Below are positions 1 through 6,183 of a stretch of DNA of 17,932 nt, piece by piece (position 1 is the stretch's first letter; each line of letters starts with the position of its first letter). A program made the translations under genes and the position numbers. The notes below the pieces were generated by a model that ran no database searches, was not told where the DNA came from, and saw only the letters and a program-made list of their open reading frames with translations. The stretch covers positions 1 through 17,932 of the forward strand of contig JASHQF010000127.1 in NCBI GenBank assembly GCA_030037695.1, read 5' to 3'. This DNA comes from Thermoplasmata archaeon. GTDB taxonomy: Archaea; Thermoplasmatota; Thermoplasmata; Lutacidiplasmatales; UBA184.

Positions 1-881
1 CCCGCCGCTACGCGAGCGAGATCGCCTCGATCATCGGCCCCGAGGTCGACATCCCCGCGCCGGACGTCTACACCGACAGCCAGACGATGGCCTGGATCAT
101 GGACACGTTCTCGATGCAGAAGGGCTACTCCGTCCCCGGGGTCGTCACCGGTAAGCCGATCAGCCTCGGCGGCAGCGAGGGCCGGGGCGAGGCGACCGGG
201 CGCGGCTGCGCCTACGTCGTGCGCGAGGCCGCGAAGGACGCCGGCGTGCGCGTGAAGGGCGGCTCCGTCGCGGTCCAGGGGTTCGGCAACGCGGGGAGCG
301 TCGCGGCGAACCTCCTCCACGACGAGCAGGGCGCGTCGATCGTCGCCATCTCCGACTCCAAGGGCGGGATCTACAAGGCCGACGGACTGAACCCGCACAC
401 GGTCGAGGAGCACAAGCGCAAGACCGGCTCGGTGGTCGGCTTCCCGGGCGCGAAGGCGATCTCGAACGAGGAGGTCCTCGAGGCGAAGGCGGACATCCTG
501 ATCCCCGCGGCGCTCGAGAACCAGATCACGGGCAACAACGCCGACAAGATCCAGGCGAAGCTCGTCGCCGAGGCGGCGAACGGTCCGACCCTTCCCGCGG
601 CGGACGCGATCCTGTTCCAGAAGAAGGTCACCGTGCTCCCCGATATCCTCGCGAACGCGGGTGGGGTCACCGTGAGCTACTTCGAGTGGGCGCAGGACAT
701 CCAGGGGTTCTTCTGGTCGCTCGAGCAGGTCAACGAGCGGCTCGAGCGGGTGATGGTCCGCTCGTACGCCGACGTCCACAAGGTCGCGCTGGAGCGCAAG
801 GTCCACAACCGGACCGCCGCCTACGTCCTCGCGATCCAGCGCGTCGTCGACGCGATCCGGATCCGGGGCTTCTACCCGTAG
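1..881 (+). CDS. gdhA: Glutamate dehydrogenase, C-terminal two thirds (5' end outside window)
   Basis: Interconverts glutamate with 2-oxoglutarate and ammonia, using NAD(P). The reading frame is open from base 3, so the gene enters from outside; 292 residues are visible and roughly 125 N-terminal residues (about 415-420 is usual) are missing. The visible part begins in the segment ending DIPAPDVYT, followed by QTMAWIMD and the PGVVTGKP and GGSEGRGEATG stretches typical of hexameric GDH. The dinucleotide-binding motif GFGNAG lies near bases 279-296. ILIPAALENQI, AEAANGPTLPAAD and PDILANAGGVTVSYFEW are further family signatures. The stop is TAG. The phosphoribosyltransferase gene starts 15 nt downstream on the same strand, so the two may be co-transcribed. 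Cofactor preference cannot be read with confidence. Family assignment is very secure. Confidence 0.96.
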   Translation, partial: RRYASEIASIIGPEVDIPAPDVYTDSQTMAWIMDTFSMQKGYSVPGVVTGKPISLGGSEGRGEATGRGCAYVVREAAKDAGVRVKGGSVAVQGFGNAGSVAANLLHDEQGASIVAISDSKGGIYKADGLNPHTVEEHKRKTGSVVGFPGAKAISNEEVLEAKADILIPAALENQITGNNADKIQAKLVAEAANGPTLPAADAILFQKKVTVLPDILANAGGVTVSYFEWAQDIQGFFWSLEQVNERLERVMVRSYADVHKVALERKVHNRTAAYVLAIQRVVDAIRIRGFYP

Positions 882-896
882 GTCGGGGCGCCCCCC

Positions 897-1526
897 GTGA
901 CCGCCGACCTTCCCCGGTGCCGGCGCGTCCCGTGGAGCGAGATCGACCGGTGGGCGGACGACGTCGCCCGTAGGGTGCGGGACGCGGATCGGCGACCGGA
1001 GACGATCGTGGGCCTCACCCGCGGCGGGTGGGTCCCGGCGCGGCTCCTGTGCGACCGCCTCGGCGTGACCCGCCTCGTCTCCCTGCGGGCCCAGCACTGG
1101 GGGGTGACGGCGACCCGCGACGGCGCGGCGAAGGTCACCGAGGGCCTTTCGGGGGCGGTCCGGGGCGAGACGGTGCTCGCGGTCGACGACATCACCGACA
1201 CGGGAGAGAGCCTCCTCCTCGCGCTCGAGCACGTCCGCGCGGCCGGACCCGCCCGCCTCGAGAGCGCGACCCTCCTGCACATCGACCACGCGAAGTTCGT
1301 CCCGACGTACTTCGCCGAGACGATCCCGCGCGACGCCTGGGTGTGGGTCGTGTTCCCCTGGAACTACTGGGAGGACCTCGCCAGCCTCGCCGCCCGGGCC
1401 GCTGCGATCGCTCCCGGCCTCGAGCCGACCCGGGCGCTCCTGGCCGAGCGATGCGGCCTCGACGTGCCGCGCGCCGATCTCGAGACGCTCGCGGCCCGGG
1501 GCGCCCTCTCCGCCGGCGCGCGCTAG
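897..1526 (+). CDS. Purine-type phosphoribosyltransferase (PRTase family, COG2236-like)
   Basis: A 209-residue type I phosphoribosyltransferase, probably salvaging a purine base (hypoxanthine, guanine or xanthine) with PRPP. The PRPP-binding motif VLAVDDITDTGES is at residues 93-105, with hydrophobic residues before the two acidic ones and the TGES loop after. GLTRGGWVPARLL (39-51) is the pyrophosphate-loop region. The C-terminal VVFPWNYWED resembles the FPW segment of archaeal and bacterial COG2236 PRTases. The start is a GTG 15 nt after the glutamate dehydrogenase stop; no clear Shine-Dalgarno is seen, and expression is probably from the upstream gene. Its TAG stop lies in a CTAG that also supplies the stop of the converging DUF373 gene. 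The base specificity is not determined by the sequence; an orotate or regulatory PRTase is less likely. Confidence 0.88.
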   Translation: MTADLPRCRRVPWSEIDRWADDVARRVRDADRRPETIVGLTRGGWVPARLLCDRLGVTRLVSLRAQHWGVTATRDGAAKVTEGLSGAVRGETVLAVDDITDTGESLLLALEHVRAAGPARLESATLLHIDHAKFVPTYFAETIPRDAWVWVVFPWNYWEDLASLAARAAAIAPGLEPTRALLAERCGLDVPRADLETLAARGALSAGAR

Positions 1527-2614
1527 CTCACCGTCGGGGGCGGCGGGACGAGCCGCCGGGCGCTCGCCTTGAAGTACTGCTGGATGACGCCCGCGCCGAT
1601 CACGAGCCCGAGGCCGGTCACGATCACGCCGACGAGGAGCGGGATCGCGGGGGACCCGGTGATCCCCTCGAGGAGCCGGAACAGCAGTACGATCCCGTAG
1701 CTCACGAACCCGAGCCCGACGATCGAGGTCAGCGCGACCGCGAGCGAGCGCGGGAACCGGCCGAGGAGCAGCTTGCGGCGGATCGCGCGGCCGATCTCCC
1801 AGACGACCGCGCCGAGGATCCACCAGAGGAGACCCGCCTGGGCGAACAGGACGCTCCGCGAGAACGCGGAGAGCCCGGGGCTCGCGGCGTAGAGGTTGTA
1901 GCCGGTGAGGAAGCCGACGCCGACGAGCGTCACGGTCAGCAGGCCGAAGCCGAGCGTCACCGAGCCCGTGCGGACGTCGGTCGACGCGGTCCGGATCGCC
2001 TCGATCAGCGTCTCGTCGATATCGAACGTCCAGAAGATGAGGTAGACGCCGAGGACGATCGCGAGACCGATCACCCCCCAGAGGAAGACGCCGTCCGCGG
2101 CGGCGAAGCCGAGGATCAGGAGCACGAACGCGAAGGGGAGTACGGTCTTCGCCCGGAGCTTCGGGTCCTTGAGCGCGCGGACGACCGTGTAGTACGTCGA
2201 CTCGAGGCTGGCGCTCTGACGGACGAAGACCCGGCGAACCCCATCGATCCGAACGCGGGAGGCGAGGATCGGGAACAGGTACTCGTCCTCCGCGCCGTCG
2301 CTCACGAGGTAGGCCGACGCCGCATGGACCTGCCCGAGGACCCGGTCGAACTGCTCGGCGACCCGCCGGTCGGAGACGATCCCGACCTTGGACGAGCCGG
2401 TGAGGACGCAGACCTCGCACTCCTCGCCGGCGGCCCGAAGCTCGTCCAGGAGGCTCACCGCGGCGAAGATCGCGTTCGTGTCGGAGTCCTCGGGGTCGAC
2501 GGTCCCGAGCCGGACCGCCGCCTCGAGCACGCTCGTCCGCCCGACGATCGGCCCGGTCACCTGGGCCTTGCGACCGAGATCGTCGTCGCGGTCGACGCAG
2601 ACGACCAGGCGCAT
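1523..2614 (-). CDS. DUF373 family membrane protein
   Basis: A 363-residue protein of the archaeal DUF373 family, function unknown. The N-terminal soluble half shows the family hallmarks: an acidic start (CVDRDDDLGRKA), GPIVGR, DPEDSDTNAIF, VSDGAEDEYLFP and RQSASLESTYY followed by ALKDPK. From about residue 160 come six predicted membrane helices (for example 167-185, 190-210, 235-258, 268-290, 300-325 and 335-358). The soluble domain therefore sits at one membrane face, probably cytoplasmic. The ATG at 2614 follows a GTTAAGC box 28 nt upstream, fitting a leaderless mRNA. The gene converges on the phosphoribosyltransferase and overlaps it by the four bases CTAG. It is divergent from prolyl-tRNA synthetase. 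Family membership is secure. Confidence 0.92.
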   Translation of the reverse strand: MRLVVCVDRDDDLGRKAQVTGPIVGRTSVLEAAVRLGTVDPEDSDTNAIFAAVSLLDELRAAGEECEVCVLTGSSKVGIVSDRRVAEQFDRVLGQVHAASAYLVSDGAEDEYLFPILASRVRIDGVRRVFVRQSASLESTYYTVVRALKDPKLRAKTVLPFAFVLLILGFAAADGVFLWGVIGLAIVLGVYLIFWTFDIDETLIEAIRTASTDVRTGSVTLGFGLLTVTLVGVGFLTGYNLYAASPGLSAFSRSVLFAQAGLLWWILGAVVWEIGRAIRRKLLLGRFPRSLAVALTSIVGLGFVSYGIVLLFRLLEGITGSPAIPLLVGVIVTGLGLVIGAGVIQQYFKASARRLVPPPPTVS

Positions 2615-2640
2615 GGCCCACGAACTAGAGCCGGTTCACG

Positions 2641-2648
2641 GCTTAACG
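2641..2648 (-). promoter_or_regulatory. TATA-like box of the DUF373 gene
   Basis: Read on the minus strand this is GTTAAGC in a GC-rich context, with TTAA at 2643-2646, 28 nt before the ATG at 2614. The same GTTAAG word in the same orientation and at similar spacing precedes four other genes here, which supports a promoter role with transcription starting at or near the start codon. Confidence 0.6.
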
Positions 2649-2734
2649 CCTCGTGTGGAGCGACCGGCGGGGGGGGCCGACCGGCGGCGCGGACGCGCCG
2701 GTCCGTGCCGCCGGTCCCGCGTTTCCGGGCACGC

Positions 2735-2741
2735 TCTTATG
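2735..2741 (+). promoter_or_regulatory. TATA-like box of prolyl-tRNA synthetase
   Basis: TCTTATG, with TTAT at 2737-2740, is the only AT-rich patch just upstream of the synthetase and lies 26 nt before its ATG. The spacing matches the other leaderless-type promoters in the window, though the word differs from GTTAAG. Confidence 0.45.
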
Positions 2742-2766
2742 GTCCGGGGCCCACCGTCGGGGTCGG

Positions 2767-4194
2767 ATGGTCGAGCTGCCCGACAAGCGGACCGCCTTCG
2801 TCGACTGGTACCTCGCGGTCGTCGAGGAGGCGAACCTCTCCGACAAACGCTACGGGGTCAAGGGGATGAACGTCTGGACCCCGTACGGGTTCCGCGCCCG
2901 CCGCAACCTCGACCGGATCCTCGTTCGGGAGATCGAGGCGACCGGGTCGGAGCCCGTCGAGTTCCCGACGCTGATCCCCGCGACCGAGTTCGCGAAGGAG
3001 AAGGAGCACATCCAGGGGTTCGACGCCCAGGTCTTCTGGGTGACGAAGGGGGGCCTGAGCGAGCTCGACGTCCCGCTCGTCCTGCGCCCGACCAGCGAGA
3101 CCGCCATCTATCCGGTCTTCGCCCTCTGGGTCCGTTCCCATCGCGACCTGCCGCTCAACGTCTACCAGATCGTGAGCACCTTCCGCTACGAGACGAAGAC
3201 CACACGCCCGTTCGTCCGGGTCCGGGAGATCCACTTCTTCGAGGAGCACACCTGCCAGCTCGACGACGACGCCGCCACCGCGCGGGTCCGCTCGAACCTC
3301 GGGGCGTTCCGAGCGATCGCGGGGGCGCTCGGGCTCCCGTACCTCGCGCTTCGGCGACCGGAGTGGGACAAGTTCGCCGGGGCCCACTACTCGATCGCGT
3401 TCGACGCCCCCGTCGGGGGCGCGCGGACGCTCCAGCTCGGGAGCGTGCACCACTACCGGGACAACTTCGCCAAGCCGTACGGGATCGTCTACGAGGCGCC
3501 CGACGGCACGCAACGGCATCCGCACCAGACGACGTTCGGCCTCTCCGAGCGGCTGCTCGGCGCGGTGGTGGCGGTCCACGGCGACGCGAAGGGGGCCGTC
3601 TTCCCTTCGTCGGTCGCCCCGTACGAGGTCGTGATCGTGCCGATCCCCTCGCCCGACGAGGACGGGGGCACGGCGCGTCTCGCGCGCACCCTCGCCGAGC
3701 GCCTGGAGCACCACGGGCGCCGGGCGTTCCTGGACGGGGGCGACGAGCGCCCTGGCGCGAAGTACTACCGGTGGGAGCTTCGGGGCGTCCCCCTGCGCCT
3801 CGAGGTCGGCCGCCGCGAGGCGGCGGCCGGCGCCGTCACGGCCGTCGATCGCCTCGGCCGCAAGGCGAGCCTGCCGATCGCGGACCTCGAGGACGGGGTG
3901 GCGGCGCGTCTGGCCGACTTCGACCGCGCCCTCACCGAGCGGGCCGGCGCCGCGTTCCGGGCCTCGTTCCTGCCCGCCGCCACCCTGGCCGAGCTCGCGG
4001 GATCGGACCAGGTCCGCTCCCTCGGATGGTGCGGGGAGGAAGCGTGCGGTCACGCGATCGAGCAGGCGATCGACGGGGCGCTCCTCGGGACCCCCGAGGA
4101 TCCGGTGCCGTGGCTCCCGGGGAGCCCGCCGGCCTGCATCGCGTGCGGCTCGACCTCCCCCGTCCGCTGGGCGTTCGCCGCCCAGCCGATGTGA
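2767..4194 (+). CDS. proS: Prolyl-tRNA synthetase, archaeal/eukaryote-like type
   Basis: Class II aminoacyl-tRNA synthetase charging tRNA-Pro; 475 residues, normal for the archaeal type, which lacks the bacterial editing insertion. Motif 2 is seen as FRYETKTTRPFVRVREI followed by FEEHTC; motif 3 is in TFGLSERLLGAVVAVHGD, followed by the anticodon-binding domain (YEVVIVPI). The C-terminal zinc domain keeps four cysteines (422, 427, 457, 460) with C-x4-C and C-x2-C spacing. The frame stays open upstream to 2653, but the ATG at 2767 gives the family N-terminus and follows a TATA-like box by 26 nt. Oddly, the protein ends ...AAQPM, whereas the structurally studied relative from Thermus thermophilus ends in a tyrosine that folds into the active site. 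The gene converges on a small membrane protein gene 30 nt away. Confidence 0.95.
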   Translation: MVELPDKRTAFVDWYLAVVEEANLSDKRYGVKGMNVWTPYGFRARRNLDRILVREIEATGSEPVEFPTLIPATEFAKEKEHIQGFDAQVFWVTKGGLSELDVPLVLRPTSETAIYPVFALWVRSHRDLPLNVYQIVSTFRYETKTTRPFVRVREIHFFEEHTCQLDDDAATARVRSNLGAFRAIAGALGLPYLALRRPEWDKFAGAHYSIAFDAPVGGARTLQLGSVHHYRDNFAKPYGIVYEAPDGTQRHPHQTTFGLSERLLGAVVAVHGDAKGAVFPSSVAPYEVVIVPIPSPDEDGGTARLARTLAERLEHHGRRAFLDGGDERPGAKYYRWELRGVPLRLEVGRREAAAGAVTAVDRLGRKASLPIADLEDGVAARLADFDRALTERAGAAFRASFLPAATLAELAGSDQVRSLGWCGEEACGHAIEQAIDGALLGTPEDPVPWLPGSPPACIACGSTSPVRWAFAAQPM

Positions 4195-4195
4195 T

Positions 4196-4238
4196 CCCCG
4201 AACCGGGGGGGCGGCTCCCCGATCCTAGGGGTTCGGGG
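4196..4238. terminator. Inverted repeat between convergent genes, possible bidirectional terminator
   Basis: CCCCGAACC at 4196-4204 is perfectly complementary to GGTTCGGGG at 4230-4238, leaving a 25-nt loop that is itself G/C rich and could pair further. It lies directly after the prolyl-tRNA synthetase stop and spans the stop of the opposing small membrane protein gene. Position and symmetry suggest an end-of-transcript structure for both genes. Archaeal termination mostly relies on U-tracts, and none is present, so the role is inferred. Confidence 0.4.
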
Positions 4239-4479
4239 GAGAGGGCGCGGGGGGGTTCGGAGAGACGAGCCACATCCCGGCGAGGCCGAACAGGAACAGG
4301 GTGATGAAGACGGCGTAAACGCCGTTGTCGATCCAGACCCCGAACGCGAGCCCCCACCAGACGTAGAAGACGATCGCGAGCACGATCAGCGAGGCGAACC
4401 CCCAGAACGTGACCTTCCGGGCGAACGGCATCCGGGAGAGCGGGGACCCTTCCTCGATCTCCTCTTCGCCGGGCTCCAT
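4225..4479 (-). CDS. Small two-helix membrane protein, function unknown
   Basis: An 84-residue protein with no recognised family. It has an acidic N-terminus (EPGEEEIEEG), a short basic patch (FARK, 19-22), two strongly hydrophobic segments (about 25-46 and 53-73) and a proline-rich tail from residue 74. Both ends would lie on the same side of the membrane. The ATG at 4479 lies 27 nt after a GTTAAGA box, the promoter arrangement seen for clearly real genes nearby, which supports it as a gene despite its size. It diverges from the winged-helix/TPR gene across 90 nt, and its TAG stop sits in a CTAG inside an inverted repeat shared with the end of prolyl-tRNA synthetase. No function can be named. 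Confidence 0.7.
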   Translation of the reverse strand: MEPGEEEIEEGSPLSRMPFARKVTFWGFASLIVLAIVFYVWWGLAFGVWIDNGVYAVFITLFLFGLAGMWLVSPNPPAPSPPNP

Positions 4480-4504
4480 CGCAGCTCCCCAGCCGTGGGC
4501 CGGT

Positions 4505-4511
4505 TCTTAAC
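4505..4511 (-). promoter_or_regulatory. TATA-like box of the small membrane protein gene
   Basis: On the minus strand this reads GTTAAGA, with TTAA at 4507-4510, 27 nt before the ATG at 4479. It matches the GTTAAG word found upstream of four other genes. It lies back to back with the box for the opposite gene, about 30 nt away. Confidence 0.55.
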
Positions 4512-4538
4512 CGTTGGCGGCGCCGGTTCGCCGACAGG

Positions 4539-4545
4539 ATTTAAC
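4539..4545 (+). promoter_or_regulatory. TATA-like box of the winged-helix/TPR gene
   Basis: ATTTAAC, with TTAA at 4541-4544, 25 nt before the ATG at 4570. This suggests a leaderless transcript carrying the winged-helix/TPR gene and the coupled ATPase gene. Confidence 0.55.
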
Positions 4546-4569
4546 GGCGCCCGACCGGTACGACCGGCC

Positions 4570-6183
4570 ATGGCGGCCGAGGTCGGCGATCCCGCGGCCC
4601 CGTCGGGACCCCGCCCGCCCCCGGGGCTCTCCCCCGAGCTTCACCGCATCCTCGCCTACGCCAGCGCGATGGGCCCGGAGTTCTCGTTCCCGCTGCTCGC
4701 CGCCTCGACGGGCATCGAGGAGGAATCCCTCGCCGAGCAGCTCGAGCGCCTCGTCCAGGACGATCTCCTGCGGGAGCGGCCCGGCGGGGACCGGTTCCGG
4801 TTCGCGGCCGAGGAGGCCCGTGCCACGATCTACCGGTCCCTGAGCGAGAGCCGGCTCCGGATCCTCCACCGGCGGATCGCGGAGGCGCTCGAGCGGATCG
4901 ACCCTCCGAGCGGGCTCGACGGGCTCGCGGAGCTGGGACGGCACTATTTCCTCGGGCGGGTGGCGGCGAAATCGTACGAGTACAACCGCCGGGCGGCCGA
5001 GGAGGCTAGACTCGCGGACGAGCCCGAACGGGCGGTCGATCTGTACGAGCGGGCCCTCCTGGATCTGGCCGCCCTCCCCGGCGATCACCGCGCCGATCGG
5101 GCGGGGATCGCCGAGCACCTCGGCGATCTGAGCTACGCCACGTCGCACTATGCGGCGGCGGACCGTTGGTACGAGGAAGCCCTCCGGAACGTCGACCGGG
5201 ACGATCCCCGGGTCCGCGGCCGTCTCGAGCTCGCCCGCGCGGAGGTCGCCCGGGAGAACCTCGACCTCCCCGCCGCGGGCCGGGGGACCGAGGAGGCGCT
5301 CCGCCTGTTCCGGGCGAGCGGCGACCATCTCGGCGCCGCCGAGGGCTATCGGCTCCTCGGGCGGCTCGCGTTCCAGCGGGGGGAGTTCCGGGACGCCCTC
5401 GAGGAGAGCCTGAAGGCGTTCGAGGAGCTGCATCCGGACGGCGACCCGAAGCTCCTCGGGCGGCTCTCCATCGACATCGCGAACGCCTTCGCGCTCCTCG
5501 GCGAGGAGGTTCGGCCCGTCGCGATCGAGTGGTACGAACGGGCGATCCAGAAGCTCCGAGCCGCCTCGGACTGGGCGGAGCTCGCGCGGGCCCTCCACAA
5601 CCTGGGGGTGGCGCTGGGCGAGACCCGACCGATGGACGGGCTCGAGCATCTCGAGCGCGCTCGCGCCGCGGCCGAACGGGCGCACGATGTACGGGCGGCT
5701 GGGCGGTCGCTCCTCTCGGGCGTCGAGATCCGCCTCGCCCTCGGGCAGGTCGAGGAGGCCGAGCGCGACAACGAGGAGGCGGGCCTGCTCCTCGCGCGCC
5801 TCAGCGATGCGCTCGGGGCGGAGCAGGTCGAGGCGAACCGGGGCCGGATCGCCGAGCGTCGGGCCCACTGGGACGACGCCGAACGGGCGTACGTTCGGGC
5901 GAGCGAGCTCGCTCGCACGGCGCGTTTGCGCGCCGACGAGGCGGTCGCCGAGTTCTGCCTGGCGCGCCTTCGGTTCAAGACCCGAAACCTCGCCGGGGCC
6001 CGGGAGGCGTTCCGGCGAGCGACCGAGCTGAAGGTCACCGAGCTCTCCCCGCGCCTCGCCTCGGCCTACGAAGACCTGCGGGCGACGCTCGAGCTGCCCC
6101 ATCCGGGCGAGCCCGAGCCCCGCGTGGGGGCGGGGACCGCACCGCCGAACGACCCGGGGCCGCCCGGCCCGGGGACCCCGTGA
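4570..6183 (+). CDS. Winged-helix/TPR-repeat protein, ATPase-less paralogue of the next gene
   Basis: A 537-residue, largely helical protein. Residues about 19-90 form a predicted winged-helix module (from LSPELHRILAYA to ILHRRIAEALE), followed by HYFLGRVAAKSYEYN and then repeated helical pairs of TPR type up to about residue 510 (for example AVDLYERALLDL and AIEWYERAIQKL). The tail is proline and glycine rich. The winged-helix and linker region aligns closely with residues about 310-430 of the following gene, but the P-loop NTPase is absent: the protein starts where the other protein's ATPase ends. The frame is open upstream to a GTG at 4495, but the ATG at 4570 fits the promoter spacing (TTAA 25 nt upstream). 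Its TGA overlaps the GTG of the ATPase gene. It is probably a signalling or scaffold partner of that ATPase; this is inference. Confidence 0.85.
   Translation: MAAEVGDPAAPSGPRPPPGLSPELHRILAYASAMGPEFSFPLLAASTGIEEESLAEQLERLVQDDLLRERPGGDRFRFAAEEARATIYRSLSESRLRILHRRIAEALERIDPPSGLDGLAELGRHYFLGRVAAKSYEYNRRAAEEARLADEPERAVDLYERALLDLAALPGDHRADRAGIAEHLGDLSYATSHYAAADRWYEEALRNVDRDDPRVRGRLELARAEVARENLDLPAAGRGTEEALRLFRASGDHLGAAEGYRLLGRLAFQRGEFRDALEESLKAFEELHPDGDPKLLGRLSIDIANAFALLGEEVRPVAIEWYERAIQKLRAASDWAELARALHNLGVALGETRPMDGLEHLERARAAAERAHDVRAAGRSLLSGVEIRLALGQVEEAERDNEEAGLLLARLSDALGAEQVEANRGRIAERRAHWDDAERAYVRASELARTARLRADEAVAEFCLARLRFKTRNLAGAREAFRRATELKVTELSPRLASAYEDLRATLELPHPGEPEPRVGAGTAPPNDPGPPGPGTP

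Noticed and set aside
1028..2869. A 613-codon plus-strand frame across the phosphoribosyltransferase and DUF373 genes
   Set aside because: It is antisense to the well-supported DUF373 protein, whose conserved motifs explain the region; its translation is low complexity.
4507..6102. A 531-codon minus-strand frame opposite the winged-helix/TPR gene
   Set aside because: The plus strand carries the paralogy to the next gene and a good promoter; the minus translation has no recognisable domain.
5166..6179. Upstream extension of the STAND ATPase frame
   Set aside because: The sequence before the GTG at 6180 is out of phase with the real TPR gene and gives Arg/Pro-rich translation; the ATPase family N-terminus (LVGRTDVL) begins only after 6180.
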